From positions 1 through 6,805 of the forward strand of contig CAZGWH010000077.1 in NCBI GenBank assembly GCA_964529325.1: a stretch of DNA of 6,805 bases, written 5' to 3'. A model generated the notes under the pieces. The model was not told the origin of the DNA. It made no database searches and was given only the letters and a program-made list of their open reading frames with translations. The position numbers were made by a program, and so were the translations under genes. Positions 1-6,387 of this stretch are shown here, piece by piece. Each line of letters opens with the position of its first letter. The first letter of the stretch is position 1. This stretch comes from GCA-2689995 sp964529325. Lineage in GTDB: Bacteria > Fidelibacterota > Marinisomatia > SCGC-AAA003-L08 > GCA-2689995.

Positions 1-33
1 TCGCATTTCGTATTACTGCAAAAAACACTCTTT

Positions 34-51
34 TCATCTAAAACTCTCTTC
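34..51 (-). repeat. degenerate half CRISPR repeat, inverted relative to the right-hand array
   Basis: The top strand here reads TCATCTAAAACTCTCTTC. The reverse complement of the right-hand repeat begins TCGTCTAAACTCTCTCC. They agree except for one G/A change, one inserted A and one C/T change; after position 51 similarity is lost. It may be the decayed terminal repeat of a second array lying left of the window, with positions 1-33 as the end of a spacer, or an isolated remnant. No second copy is visible to the left, so the call is tentative. Confidence 0.4.
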
Positions 52-92
52 TAAAAATATGATTATTTTGACGACATGACAAAGAATTTTAT

Positions 93-362
93 TTATTTTA
101 CAATTACTTTTTCAGGTATATAGACGAATTCGGCAGTACCAATATATTTATTCATTCCTTTTCTATATCTATAAATTCTAAAAGAATCATTTTCTTCTAG
201 GTATTTTTTTATCCGCTCAATCATGTCTTCTAAATAACCATCAGGAATATATATTTCAAATACTGATTTTTGAACTCTTTCTCCCCAATGGTTTAATTCC
301 TTCACAACTCTATATCTCACTTTATTACTGCTTACATCGTAGGTAATGATATAATGTATCAA
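93..362 (-). CDS. cas2: CRISPR-associated endonuclease Cas2
   Basis: Cas2 is the small ferredoxin-fold partner of Cas1; in known systems a Cas2 dimer bridges two Cas1 dimers in the spacer-integration complex. At 89 residues it has normal family length. The N-terminus shows the expected first beta strand ending in the conserved aspartate (YIITYDVSSNKVR, Asp9), followed by the helix leading to WGERVQKSVFE, a typical Cas2 segment. The start is TTG, not ATG: it overlaps the cas1 stop codon in a 4-nt TTGA, is preceded by GGATTAGG, and no ATG would keep the essential first strand. This points to translational coupling to cas1. It is the last gene of the adaptation pair; I see no convincing hairpin terminator behind it. 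Identity is secure; the subtype cannot be told from this protein. Confidence 0.95.
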   Translation of the reverse strand: MIHYIITYDVSSNKVRYRVVKELNHWGERVQKSVFEIYIPDGYLEDMIERIKKYLEENDSFRIYRYRKGMNKYIGTAEFVYIPEKVIVK

Positions 363-1330
363 GACCTAATCCAGGGCATATAATTTATATCATTATCTAC
401 ACAGTAATTTTTTAAATTTCTCGCATCGTCAATTATTAATTCTAAGTTAGTCATATTTCGACCATTGTATTTTTGAACACTATTTAGTCTTCTTTTAAAC
501 CCTTTAACTAATGCATTTACAACTTCAAGATCTAATCTATTTTCAGTTTTGATTAATTTTTCTCTAATTTTTTTATTTCCTATTACTTTAAGAAAAACCC
601 TATCAGCAATCTGTGCTCTAAACGGTTCCATAATATCAGAACATAATGAAGCATGTCCGTAGCTTGTATCATGATAAAATCCAATAAATGGATCTAAACC
701 AACAGTTGCAATTGCTGAAAAGGATGCTTCATATAGTAATGAGTATAAAAGAGATAGCCCTTTATTTATTGGATCTCTTGAGTTTCTTTTTTTACGTTTT
801 AAAAATCCTGAATTTGCAGGTAAAATACTTCTAAAATTATAAAAATACCGTCTGGCATTTGCTCCTTCAATTCCTCTTAATTCATCGAGCTTTTGGGAAT
901 TTAAAATTTTTGTTTTTAACCGTGGATAGCTTTCATAATTAAAACTAACTCCATTATTTTTCTCTGCAAGAAATCGATTTGCATTCCAAATTTTTGCCAT
1001 TACTAATCGTTTGGAAATTCGTTTTCGTTTCTCTATATTTTTATATATATCATATTGACCTATTCTAGGCTCAACAGAGCCACCTTTACGAATAGACTGA
1101 GAAATATACTTTAATTTTCCATTTTGTTGAATATAAGAAATAGTAGCTTCCATACCTGTTAAATATGAAATTGCAGGTTCTGTTACATATACACCAGGCA
1201 TGCATACTAATGAGAGCACATGATTTAATGGGTAAGTTGCGTAAACATTTTCATCTTTTTCTAAAAGCAATCTACCATGTCTTTTGCGGACTTTTGTACC
1301 GGGTTGAGTTATTACAATATCTGAAATCAT
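359..1330 (-). CDS. cas1: CRISPR-associated endonuclease/integrase Cas1
   Basis: Cas1 is the metal-dependent integrase that inserts new spacers into the array. The 323-residue protein has the usual two parts: an N-terminal beta-rich dimerisation region (about 1-85) and a helical catalytic domain. All metal ligands are visible: Glu155 in LRGIEGANAR, His220 in GFYH, and Asp232/Glu235 in SDIMEPFR. The conserved RDPINKGLSLLYSLLY segment (185-200) before the active site is also present, so the enzyme looks intact. The ATG start is preceded by AGGTG 11 nt upstream. Transcription probably starts in the 233-nt gap upstream, separately from the CARF operon. The terminal 4 nt overlap cas2. No reverse transcriptase, Cas4 or Cas6 fusion is present. 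Cas1 of this general type accompanies type I and III systems; the CARF genes next door favour type III, by inference. Confidence 0.97.
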   Translation of the reverse strand: MISDIVITQPGTKVRKRHGRLLLEKDENVYATYPLNHVLSLVCMPGVYVTEPAISYLTGMEATISYIQQNGKLKYISQSIRKGGSVEPRIGQYDIYKNIEKRKRISKRLVMAKIWNANRFLAEKNNGVSFNYESYPRLKTKILNSQKLDELRGIEGANARRYFYNFRSILPANSGFLKRKKRNSRDPINKGLSLLYSLLYEASFSAIATVGLDPFIGFYHDTSYGHASLCSDIMEPFRAQIADRVFLKVIGNKKIREKLIKTENRLDLEVVNALVKGFKRRLNSVQKYNGRNMTNLELIIDDARNLKNYCVDNDINYMPWIRS

Positions 1331-1355
1331 GCTTAAATCTACACCTAATTGATAA

Positions 1356-1361
1356 AGTATA
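1356..1361 (-). promoter_or_regulatory. possible -10 element for cas1-cas2
   Basis: On the minus strand TATACT lies 25 nt before the cas1 ATG, at a plausible distance for a sigma70-type -10 box. No good -35 hexamer sits 16-18 nt upstream; that position reads AACAAC and belongs to the palindrome at 1370-1381. The promoter could therefore be weak or activator-dependent. Assigned by eye only. Confidence 0.25.
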
Positions 1362-1369
1362 TTCTATTT

Positions 1370-1381
1370 AACAAGGTTGTT
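1370..1381. promoter_or_regulatory. palindrome upstream of cas1, possible operator
   Basis: AACAAGGTTGTT is a perfect inverted repeat (AACAA/TTGTT with a 2-nt centre), 40-51 nt before the cas1 start and just upstream of the candidate -10 box. Eleven of its 12 bases recur, in inverted orientation, at 6471-6482 ahead of the CARF operon and the CRISPR array. This suggests a shared regulatory site. No regulator gene is in the window. Confidence 0.3.
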
Positions 1382-1563
1382 GTTTTATGTGAGGTCTTAG
1401 TATAATATTTTTAATAAATATTGATATATTATTAAATATATTTTTGGATACTTCGTTTCTTTTTTTTGTGAGGATGAATCATAATTAATATTATTTTTGG
1501 AAATACATTTTTATTTTACCACAAATATCCACCAAAATAATTGATAAAATTAGTCATTTGACA

Positions 1564-2007
1564 TTATAATAAATATTCTAAAACGCTTTCCCAGTTTTGA
1601 AATGTAGTAGTACCAAATTGTATATGTTTACCCATGAATTGCCCAGCCCCATTTTCTATTCGATCATCAATTAAATAATCTCCTATATTTAAATTTTTAT
1701 GGTGACTAAAAATAAGTCTCTTTTTTGCGCCTTCGCCTATATATTTTATTACCCAATTTTGCTTATCTTGCAATGCTGTTGGATTGTCCCATGGTGAAGT
1801 AGATAAAATATATGTGTCATACACCTTTGATAATATATTAAATGATTCAATTCCTCCAACCATTGGTTTCATCAAATTAAATATCCCAGGAACCTCATCA
1901 AATTTATTGTCAAATTCAATTTTTGTTTTTTCATCTAATTGGTTTATTCCTGAGACAAAATCAACTAACACCCCATCCATATCTATATATAATATTTTTT
2001 TATTCAT
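1564..2007 (-). CDS. HAD-superfamily 5'(3')-deoxyribonucleotidase-like phosphatase
   Basis: This 147-residue protein looks like the NT5C-type nucleotidase family of the HAD superfamily, which removes the phosphate from (deoxy)nucleoside monophosphates. All four HAD motifs are visible: the nucleophile motif DMDGVLVDF (Asp9 nucleophile, Asp11 acid/base), motif II LSTSPW (Ser/Thr 69-71), motif III Lys104 in HHKNL, and motif IV LIDDR with Asp114/Asp115. It lacks a large cap insertion. Its ATG directly follows the TAA stop of the CARF-HEPN gene, and the ribosome site AAGGGA lies inside the end of that gene, so the two are probably translated together. Such small nucleotidases are widespread, including in phages, and are not a recognised CRISPR component. 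A role in clearing nucleotides from cOA turnover or in limiting nucleotide supply is speculation. Confidence 0.82.
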   Translation of the reverse strand: MNKKILYIDMDGVLVDFVSGINQLDEKTKIEFDNKFDEVPGIFNLMKPMVGGIESFNILSKVYDTYILSTSPWDNPTALQDKQNWVIKYIGEGAKKRLIFSHHKNLNIGDYLIDDRIENGAGQFMGKHIQFGTTTFQNWESVLEYLL

Positions 2008-3261
2008 TTAATTCCCTTTTGTATCATTAATTGATTGTTGAATATTATTAATATATTTTTCAATTTCTGATGTTAATTTTATTTCGTCACTCAATATTGC
2101 CAAAACTTTTTGGTTCGATGATTCTTTATTTTTATCTTTATAATGTTGCTTCCCCTTTGGTCTAGAACCGTGAGCTAAACTATTTCTTAATTTATTTAAA
2201 ATTTTAAATGTTTTATTGCCCGTTTTAAATAATTTCCTTTTTGCATTTTCTCTATTGTCATAATCAAGTGGATCAGATTTTATTCTCGATGATACAAATG
2301 CTTCAAATAATAATGTGACGGACTGTAAATAACTTTGATTTTTTAATGCCTGAGATGCTATTTCTAATTGCCTTAATGCAAAAGATGATTTTTCAGTCCA
2401 GAGCATTTTATCAATAATCTGTTTTTTATATAAATTCCCTGCAATTGGCAATGAATCTATATTATTTAATAATTCATTCTTTATGTTTTCCGCATATTTT
2501 TTCATTTCACCAACTTGATTTGTACTAATTAAAAAAGATAATTTATTTAAATTTACTTTTAAAATCTCATTAATTCCATTCAATTCACTTAATGCTTTAA
2601 AATTCCCTCTATTTTCTGAAATCGTAATTGCATTAATCCAGTCCATTACCTCTAAAGCATAACTTAAAGACACAACAGGTGTAACATTGTTCTTCGTTAA
2701 TTCCATTGCTCCATAATATATTTTTTCAACATTACTCATACTAAATGTTTTCAAATGAAAAATACTTAATAAAGCAAAAAATGGTAAATGTCTTAACCCA
2801 TGTGTAAAATCAAAAAATATATTTGAATTATTTGAAATCTCTTGAGACATTGCAAGTAAAATCTCCTGTTGTTCATTGTAATCTTTTCCTAAGGGAATTA
2901 TTTTAATTATAATTTTAATTTTATAAAAGTGTGTTAAATAATTTGATAATTTTAAAATTGATTCATTTGAAACTCCAGAATCTACCTCGTTTCCAATTTT
3001 TTCATAAAGTTTGTAATCTGATTCATTTAATTCCATTTCTTCATCTTCTAATAAAGCATCCCACATTGATGTGGTGGTTCCAAGAATTATTACCTTTTCT
3101 AAATTTTTATTATGTTTTTCTAACCATTTTAATAATGCAAAGCCAAATATATTTGATTTTATTATTTCATTATTTTCAAATTTATAATTTAATAATTTAT
3201 ATCGATCATTATCTACTTTCCTCGCTTTGCCTAAATTTGTAATTAATATATTTTTATTCAT
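2008..3261 (-). CDS. CARF-HEPN ribonuclease, TM1812/Csx family type III effector
   Basis: A 417-residue protein of the kind found beside type III CRISPR systems, where cyclic oligoadenylate made by Cas10 binds the CARF domain and activates an RNase. The N-terminal CARF region (about 1-200) starts with the strand NILITNLGKARK and carries ligand-loop candidates IILGTTTSMWD (58-68) and FFDFTHGLRHLP (149-160), then IYYGAME (181-187). The THG-R-LP and YYGA signatures are typical of the TM1812 (Csx2-like) family. The C-terminal helical region (about 205-417) holds the HEPN catalytic motif R-N-x-x-x-H as RNSLAH (359-364), intact. The start ATG has AGAGGA just upstream, overlapping the TAG stop of the preceding fusion gene. 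It is co-transcribed with that fusion and with the nucleotidase behind it. The exact Csx number is not claimed; CARF-HEPN assignment is firm. Confidence 0.9.
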   Translation of the reverse strand: MNKNILITNLGKARKVDNDRYKLLNYKFENNEIIKSNIFGFALLKWLEKHNKNLEKVIILGTTTSMWDALLEDEEMELNESDYKLYEKIGNEVDSGVSNESILKLSNYLTHFYKIKIIIKIIPLGKDYNEQQEILLAMSQEISNNSNIFFDFTHGLRHLPFFALLSIFHLKTFSMSNVEKIYYGAMELTKNNVTPVVSLSYALEVMDWINAITISENRGNFKALSELNGINEILKVNLNKLSFLISTNQVGEMKKYAENIKNELLNNIDSLPIAGNLYKKQIIDKMLWTEKSSFALRQLEIASQALKNQSYLQSVTLLFEAFVSSRIKSDPLDYDNRENAKRKLFKTGNKTFKILNKLRNSLAHGSRPKGKQHYKDKNKESSNQKVLAILSDEIKLTSEIEKYINNIQQSINDTKGN

Positions 3262-3268
3262 AATTCCT

Positions 3269-5752
3269 CTATAATTGTATGTTTTTACCTAACTGATTAA
3301 CTAATGCTTTTTCAACACCCGCATAGGTTTTAATTATTAATTCATGTCCACCATTTGGTGTAATAATCTCATAAATTAATTTTTCATTCTCTAAATATTT
3401 AAATTTAATTTTTACAAAACTATTTGATTTTGAAATATATTTTCCAATTGAAATTTCTTTCATAAAATAATTAAAAATTTGAAATCTGGATAATATTATT
3501 CTTAATTCATAATTTGGAATATCTTTAATATGAATTGGACCTGATCCCCATAAATGATTTTCCATTTTACCCGCATTTAATTTAAGGATATTATTGTGTG
3601 AAATAATATATTCTGCATGTAATCTTTTTAATAATTGCCCAATTGGAGTTAACACCATTTGTTTAAGATCAAAATCTTCAGTAAATAATATTTTCATAAA
3701 TTCAGGCAATTTTGTATCTATTACTTTTTTTGCGTCTTTTAAATTGCTTTGAGATAAAATAAAATCAATAATATTAAAATATAATTTCCAATTTGTTAAA
3801 TCTAAACTTACAGGTAAACTTGGCATTTCAATTACATGTGAAAAATCTTCATGAATATAAAAGACAGGAACCTTGGTAAATGAACCAATCATCGTAGCAT
3901 AGGCAGTTTCGGCTTTAAATCCACCAGTTGCAATTATATTTGCATTTTTACCGTGGTTTTCTATAATGTCAACAACTGAATGAATAAAATTAGGTAATCC
4001 TTTTAATTGGAATTCATTATAATTCTTTGTTAATCCTTTAATAGAAATACATTCAGAGTCAAATCCCATTTCATTATAAGCATTAGCGAGTGCCTCTCCA
4101 CATAATATTCCATCATTATCACCACTTGAAATAAAATAAAGTAAATCAGACGAATTTATTTCCATATTATTCAGAGTTTGAATTTCTGCGCAACATGCCC
4201 GTTTATCTTCATTTGAATTAATGATAAATTCAGTTAAGCGGTCAACAGAAATAATTTCATTAGAATTTTCCCGTTTAAAATTTCCAATTAATGAAGTTCC
4301 TACAGTAATTATTTGAGCTTTTACATTTGTTTTAGATTTCATTAATTGATTATTAGAATCTCTTAAAATGATCGTCTCTCCATTTTTTGGCCCGAGTACA
4401 GCTCTATTTTCACTCTTTAGATCATTCATTAAATTTTCAATACTTGTAAGGTCTCCATGAACTACTATAATATTCTCTGGATTAAAATGGTTTACAATTT
4501 CATTCATATCTTCACGAGACCCATGACCTGATAATCTAACTTGTGAAATATATTTTGATTTTATTTTACCATAATCAACATAATGTTCACCAAAGTCAAC
4601 CTCATCACCAATTTTTGCATTTAATACTTCATACCCTAATGTTGCTGGGGATTGATACCCTGAAAAAATAATAGTTTCGTTTTCATCACTTGTCATTATT
4701 TTCCCTAAAACAGCAGATGGAGTTCCTTCAGCCATCATTCCATTTGTAAGTACAAATATCCCCGTTTCATTTTTATTATATAAATCATTATACTTTCGTC
4801 TAAGATCTCTAAAACTAAGTTGTTCATACATATCAAAAAATGATGTATTAATTAATTTATCTCTACATTCACATTTATGTTTTTCATATATTTCTGTGAT
4901 TGCTATTCCTAAACCACCTAAATAAACTGGGATTTTTTTATTAATTCGTCCTATACGCATTCCATAATCAATTAATGAGATAATGTCCTGTGATCGACCA
5001 AGTGCAAATGCAGGTATTAAAATTCGGCTTTTTCGTTTATAGGCATCATTTATGGAATTAAAAAATGTGTTCCATTGCTCTTTTTCAATTACTGGTTTTA
5101 ATTCACTTGAAGTTGTAGATTCAGTCAATATACAATTAATATTTTTTAAGTCAGGTAATTTTGCACCATTATGAACTCCGTGATTTTTAAGTGCAATATC
5201 TCCTGTATATACAAATGAATAATCTCCATCCGTCAAAACAATACCTGATGACCCTAATATATGTCCCGCATCGAAAAAGTAGCCCGTTATTTTATCTGAT
5301 ACTTTAAATTCCTGATTGTAATTATAGACATTTTTTTTCATTTCCGTTTTAAGTAGAGCTATATTATCCCAAGAGTAGGAGTCTGAGAATGCATACTCTA
5401 AAGAATCTTGAGCAAATTTTTCTAAATATGATGCAGAACTAACGGTCATTCTGCTAATTATTTCACGAGAAAATTTTTGAGAAATAATCTTCTTGGGTTT
5501 TCTATTTGAATATACAAAAGGTAATGATCCAATATGATCAAAATGCCCGTGAGAGATAATTATTGCATCTAAATTATTTGGAATTTGATCTAAGGGTACT
5601 AATGCATCTGCTAATTCTGAAGTAGGGTCCTGCCCTGCATCTAATAAAATTGTAGCTTCTCCCCATTTTAATAAATAAGAATTAGCACCTATTTCCTGCC
5701 CACCACCCAATATTGTAATTTCTATTTTATCATTATATCTTTTTAAAGTCAT
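3269..5752 (-). CDS. beta-CASP metallo-beta-lactamase nuclease fused to a CARF domain
   Basis: An 827-residue, apparently uninterrupted fusion. Residues about 8-465 form a metallo-beta-lactamase/beta-CASP nuclease of the CPSF/RNase J-like group, which cuts RNA: Asp38 (LLDAG), SHGHFDHIG (His68, His70, Asp72, His73), His164 (DAGHILGSSG), Asp185 (YTGD), and beta-CASP motifs A Glu211 (TEST), B His410 (LSGHGS) and C His432 (VVHGD). PAFALGRSQD (247-256) and the GYQSPATLG region (365-373) are also typical of CPSF-like proteins. Residues about 478-650 resemble the APE2256-type CARF domain: IITVGTSLIGNF (481-492), LLYFISSGDNDG (537-548) and ATGGFKAETAYATMIG (608-623). The last 175 residues include LTPIGQLLKRL (701-711), possibly a winged helix, then an unassigned tail. 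SD AGGA precedes the ATG, overlapping the upstream TAG. I infer a cOA-regulated RNase; the MBL part could alternatively act on cOA itself. Confidence 0.88.
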   Translation of the reverse strand: MTLKRYNDKIEITILGGGQEIGANSYLLKWGEATILLDAGQDPTSELADALVPLDQIPNNLDAIIISHGHFDHIGSLPFVYSNRKPKKIISQKFSREIISRMTVSSASYLEKFAQDSLEYAFSDSYSWDNIALLKTEMKKNVYNYNQEFKVSDKITGYFFDAGHILGSSGIVLTDGDYSFVYTGDIALKNHGVHNGAKLPDLKNINCILTESTTSSELKPVIEKEQWNTFFNSINDAYKRKSRILIPAFALGRSQDIISLIDYGMRIGRINKKIPVYLGGLGIAITEIYEKHKCECRDKLINTSFFDMYEQLSFRDLRRKYNDLYNKNETGIFVLTNGMMAEGTPSAVLGKIMTSDENETIIFSGYQSPATLGYEVLNAKIGDEVDFGEHYVDYGKIKSKYISQVRLSGHGSREDMNEIVNHFNPENIIVVHGDLTSIENLMNDLKSENRAVLGPKNGETIILRDSNNQLMKSKTNVKAQIITVGTSLIGNFKRENSNEIISVDRLTEFIINSNEDKRACCAEIQTLNNMEINSSDLLYFISSGDNDGILCGEALANAYNEMGFDSECISIKGLTKNYNEFQLKGLPNFIHSVVDIIENHGKNANIIATGGFKAETAYATMIGSFTKVPVFYIHEDFSHVIEMPSLPVSLDLTNWKLYFNIIDFILSQSNLKDAKKVIDTKLPEFMKILFTEDFDLKQMVLTPIGQLLKRLHAEYIISHNNILKLNAGKMENHLWGSGPIHIKDIPNYELRIILSRFQIFNYFMKEISIGKYISKSNSFVKIKFKYLENEKLIYEIITPNGGHELIIKTYAGVEKALVNQLGKNIQL

Positions 5753-5758
5753 AATTTC

Positions 5759-6052
5759 CTAATTTAATTTTCTTATTTTTATTCCATGTTTTGATATACT
5801 AATTATTTTGCATTCAGCTGATTTTCTCCGAATGTATAAATATACTGAAAATAATAAGCAAAATGCAGAAGATGCAACCATTGCAGTAACACCATTTACA
5901 GGCATTATTAACATTGCAAATAATGTTACGATAATATCAGATAAAAAATGATGTCCAAAAATAAATGGTTTAAAATTAATTGGTAGTTTCTCAATTAATA
6001 TTATAATCATTAAAAACATTAAAAAACCAGCAGTAAATCCTGAAAGAATCAA
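5759..6052 (-). CDS. small membrane protein, function unknown
   Basis: I do not recognise the function of this 97-residue protein. It is strongly hydrophobic at about 2-20, 38-50 and 54-74, giving two or three membrane segments, followed by a basic tail (75-97, with RRK and KIRK) that should lie in the cytoplasm. It starts with TTG: this overlaps the preceding gene's stop in TTGA and is preceded by AGAGG at 6-nt spacing, which supports that start over the internal ATGs at residues 12 and 15. It ends 6 nt before the CARF-nuclease fusion, so it is very likely in the same operon. Membrane proteins do serve as CARF-linked effectors in some type III loci, but this one has no sensor domain of its own. 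The middle segment recalls small phage membrane proteins, a weak impression only. Confidence 0.72.
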   Translation of the reverse strand: MILSGFTAGFLMFLMIIILIEKLPINFKPFIFGHHFLSDIIVTLFAMLIMPVNGVTAMVASSAFCLLFSVYLYIRRKSAECKIISISKHGIKIRKLN

Positions 6053-6387
6053 GCAAAACCTCTATTCAGCATGGTTAATAGAATTCTCCCAGATCTTTTC
6101 TTTTTCTTTTTTATATCTTTAATTGCATATTTATTTCTATATACTGTTGTAATTATAATATTTTTAAATCTATCATTCTTTGTAATTAAGGTCGTACCCT
6201 CATAAAAATCGGGTACAATTGCCCCATCATCTCTTAATTGACAAATCGATTTGTTATCCAAAAAATAAAAAATAACTCCCGTTCTATAATATTTTTTACC
6301 ATGTGTCAATGTTAAGAGTATTGCATCGTCCTCAATACCTCGTTGTGATTTTCTAACCTGTGCATGATCTGTATATATAATATTCAA
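6049..6387 (-). CDS. DUF4258-like protein, probable RelE/BECR-type toxin fold
   Basis: A 112-residue protein whose start (TDHAQVRKSQRGIEDDAI, with His8, Arg12 and Arg16) matches the pattern of DUF4258 proteins: a His-Ala-x-x-Arg helix and an arginine-glycine-isoleucine turn. It is followed by beta strands (FYFLDN, ICQLRDDGA, LITKNDRFKNIIITTVYRNK) ending in the usual I-T-T-x-Y-R strand. Proteins of this family are thought to share a fold with RelE-like and related RNase toxins; activity here is inferred, not shown. The C-terminus is basic, with five lysines in a row (93-97). Start is TTG, preceded by TTGGAG at 8-nt spacing; no alternative ATG exists before residue 106. It is the first gene of the operon and overlaps the membrane gene by 4 nt. 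No antitoxin-like gene is adjacent unless the membrane protein plays that part. Confidence 0.72.
   Translation of the reverse strand: MNIIYTDHAQVRKSQRGIEDDAILLTLTHGKKYYRTGVIFYFLDNKSICQLRDDGAIVPDFYEGTTLITKNDRFKNIIITTVYRNKYAIKDIKKKKKRSGRILLTMLNRGFA

Larger units (their letters stand above)
1331..1563. other. intergenic gap between the CARF operon and cas1-cas2
   Basis: These 233 nt separate the end of the nucleotidase gene from cas1. The right half is very AT-rich with T runs but has no convincing GC stem followed by T residues in the minus-strand sense, so a terminator for the upstream operon is not evident. The left part holds the palindrome and candidate -10 box listed separately. No CRISPR repeat, tRNA or plausible small gene was seen. 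Confidence 0.6.

Noticed and set aside
60..92. Possible rho-independent terminator after cas2
   Set aside because: Only a weak TTTG/CAAA pairing with no GC stem or proper T run on the minus strand.
1165..1371. 68-residue plus-strand open frame
   Set aside because: Antisense to cas1 with its well-supported catalytic motifs; no ribosome site and no recognisable protein pattern.
1418..1563. AT-rich T-run tract as a riboswitch, small RNA or extra CRISPR repeat
   Set aside because: No stable stem, no match to the 32-nt repeat, and no recognisable RNA family pattern.
1784..2011. 75-residue plus-strand open frame
   Set aside because: Lies opposite the nucleotidase gene, whose HAD motifs are intact; composition is that of an antisense shadow.
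2931..3242. 103-residue plus-strand hydrophobic open frame resembling a membrane protein
   Set aside because: Antisense to the CARF-HEPN gene; the leucine and isoleucine richness comes from reading AT-rich lysine/asparagine codons backwards.
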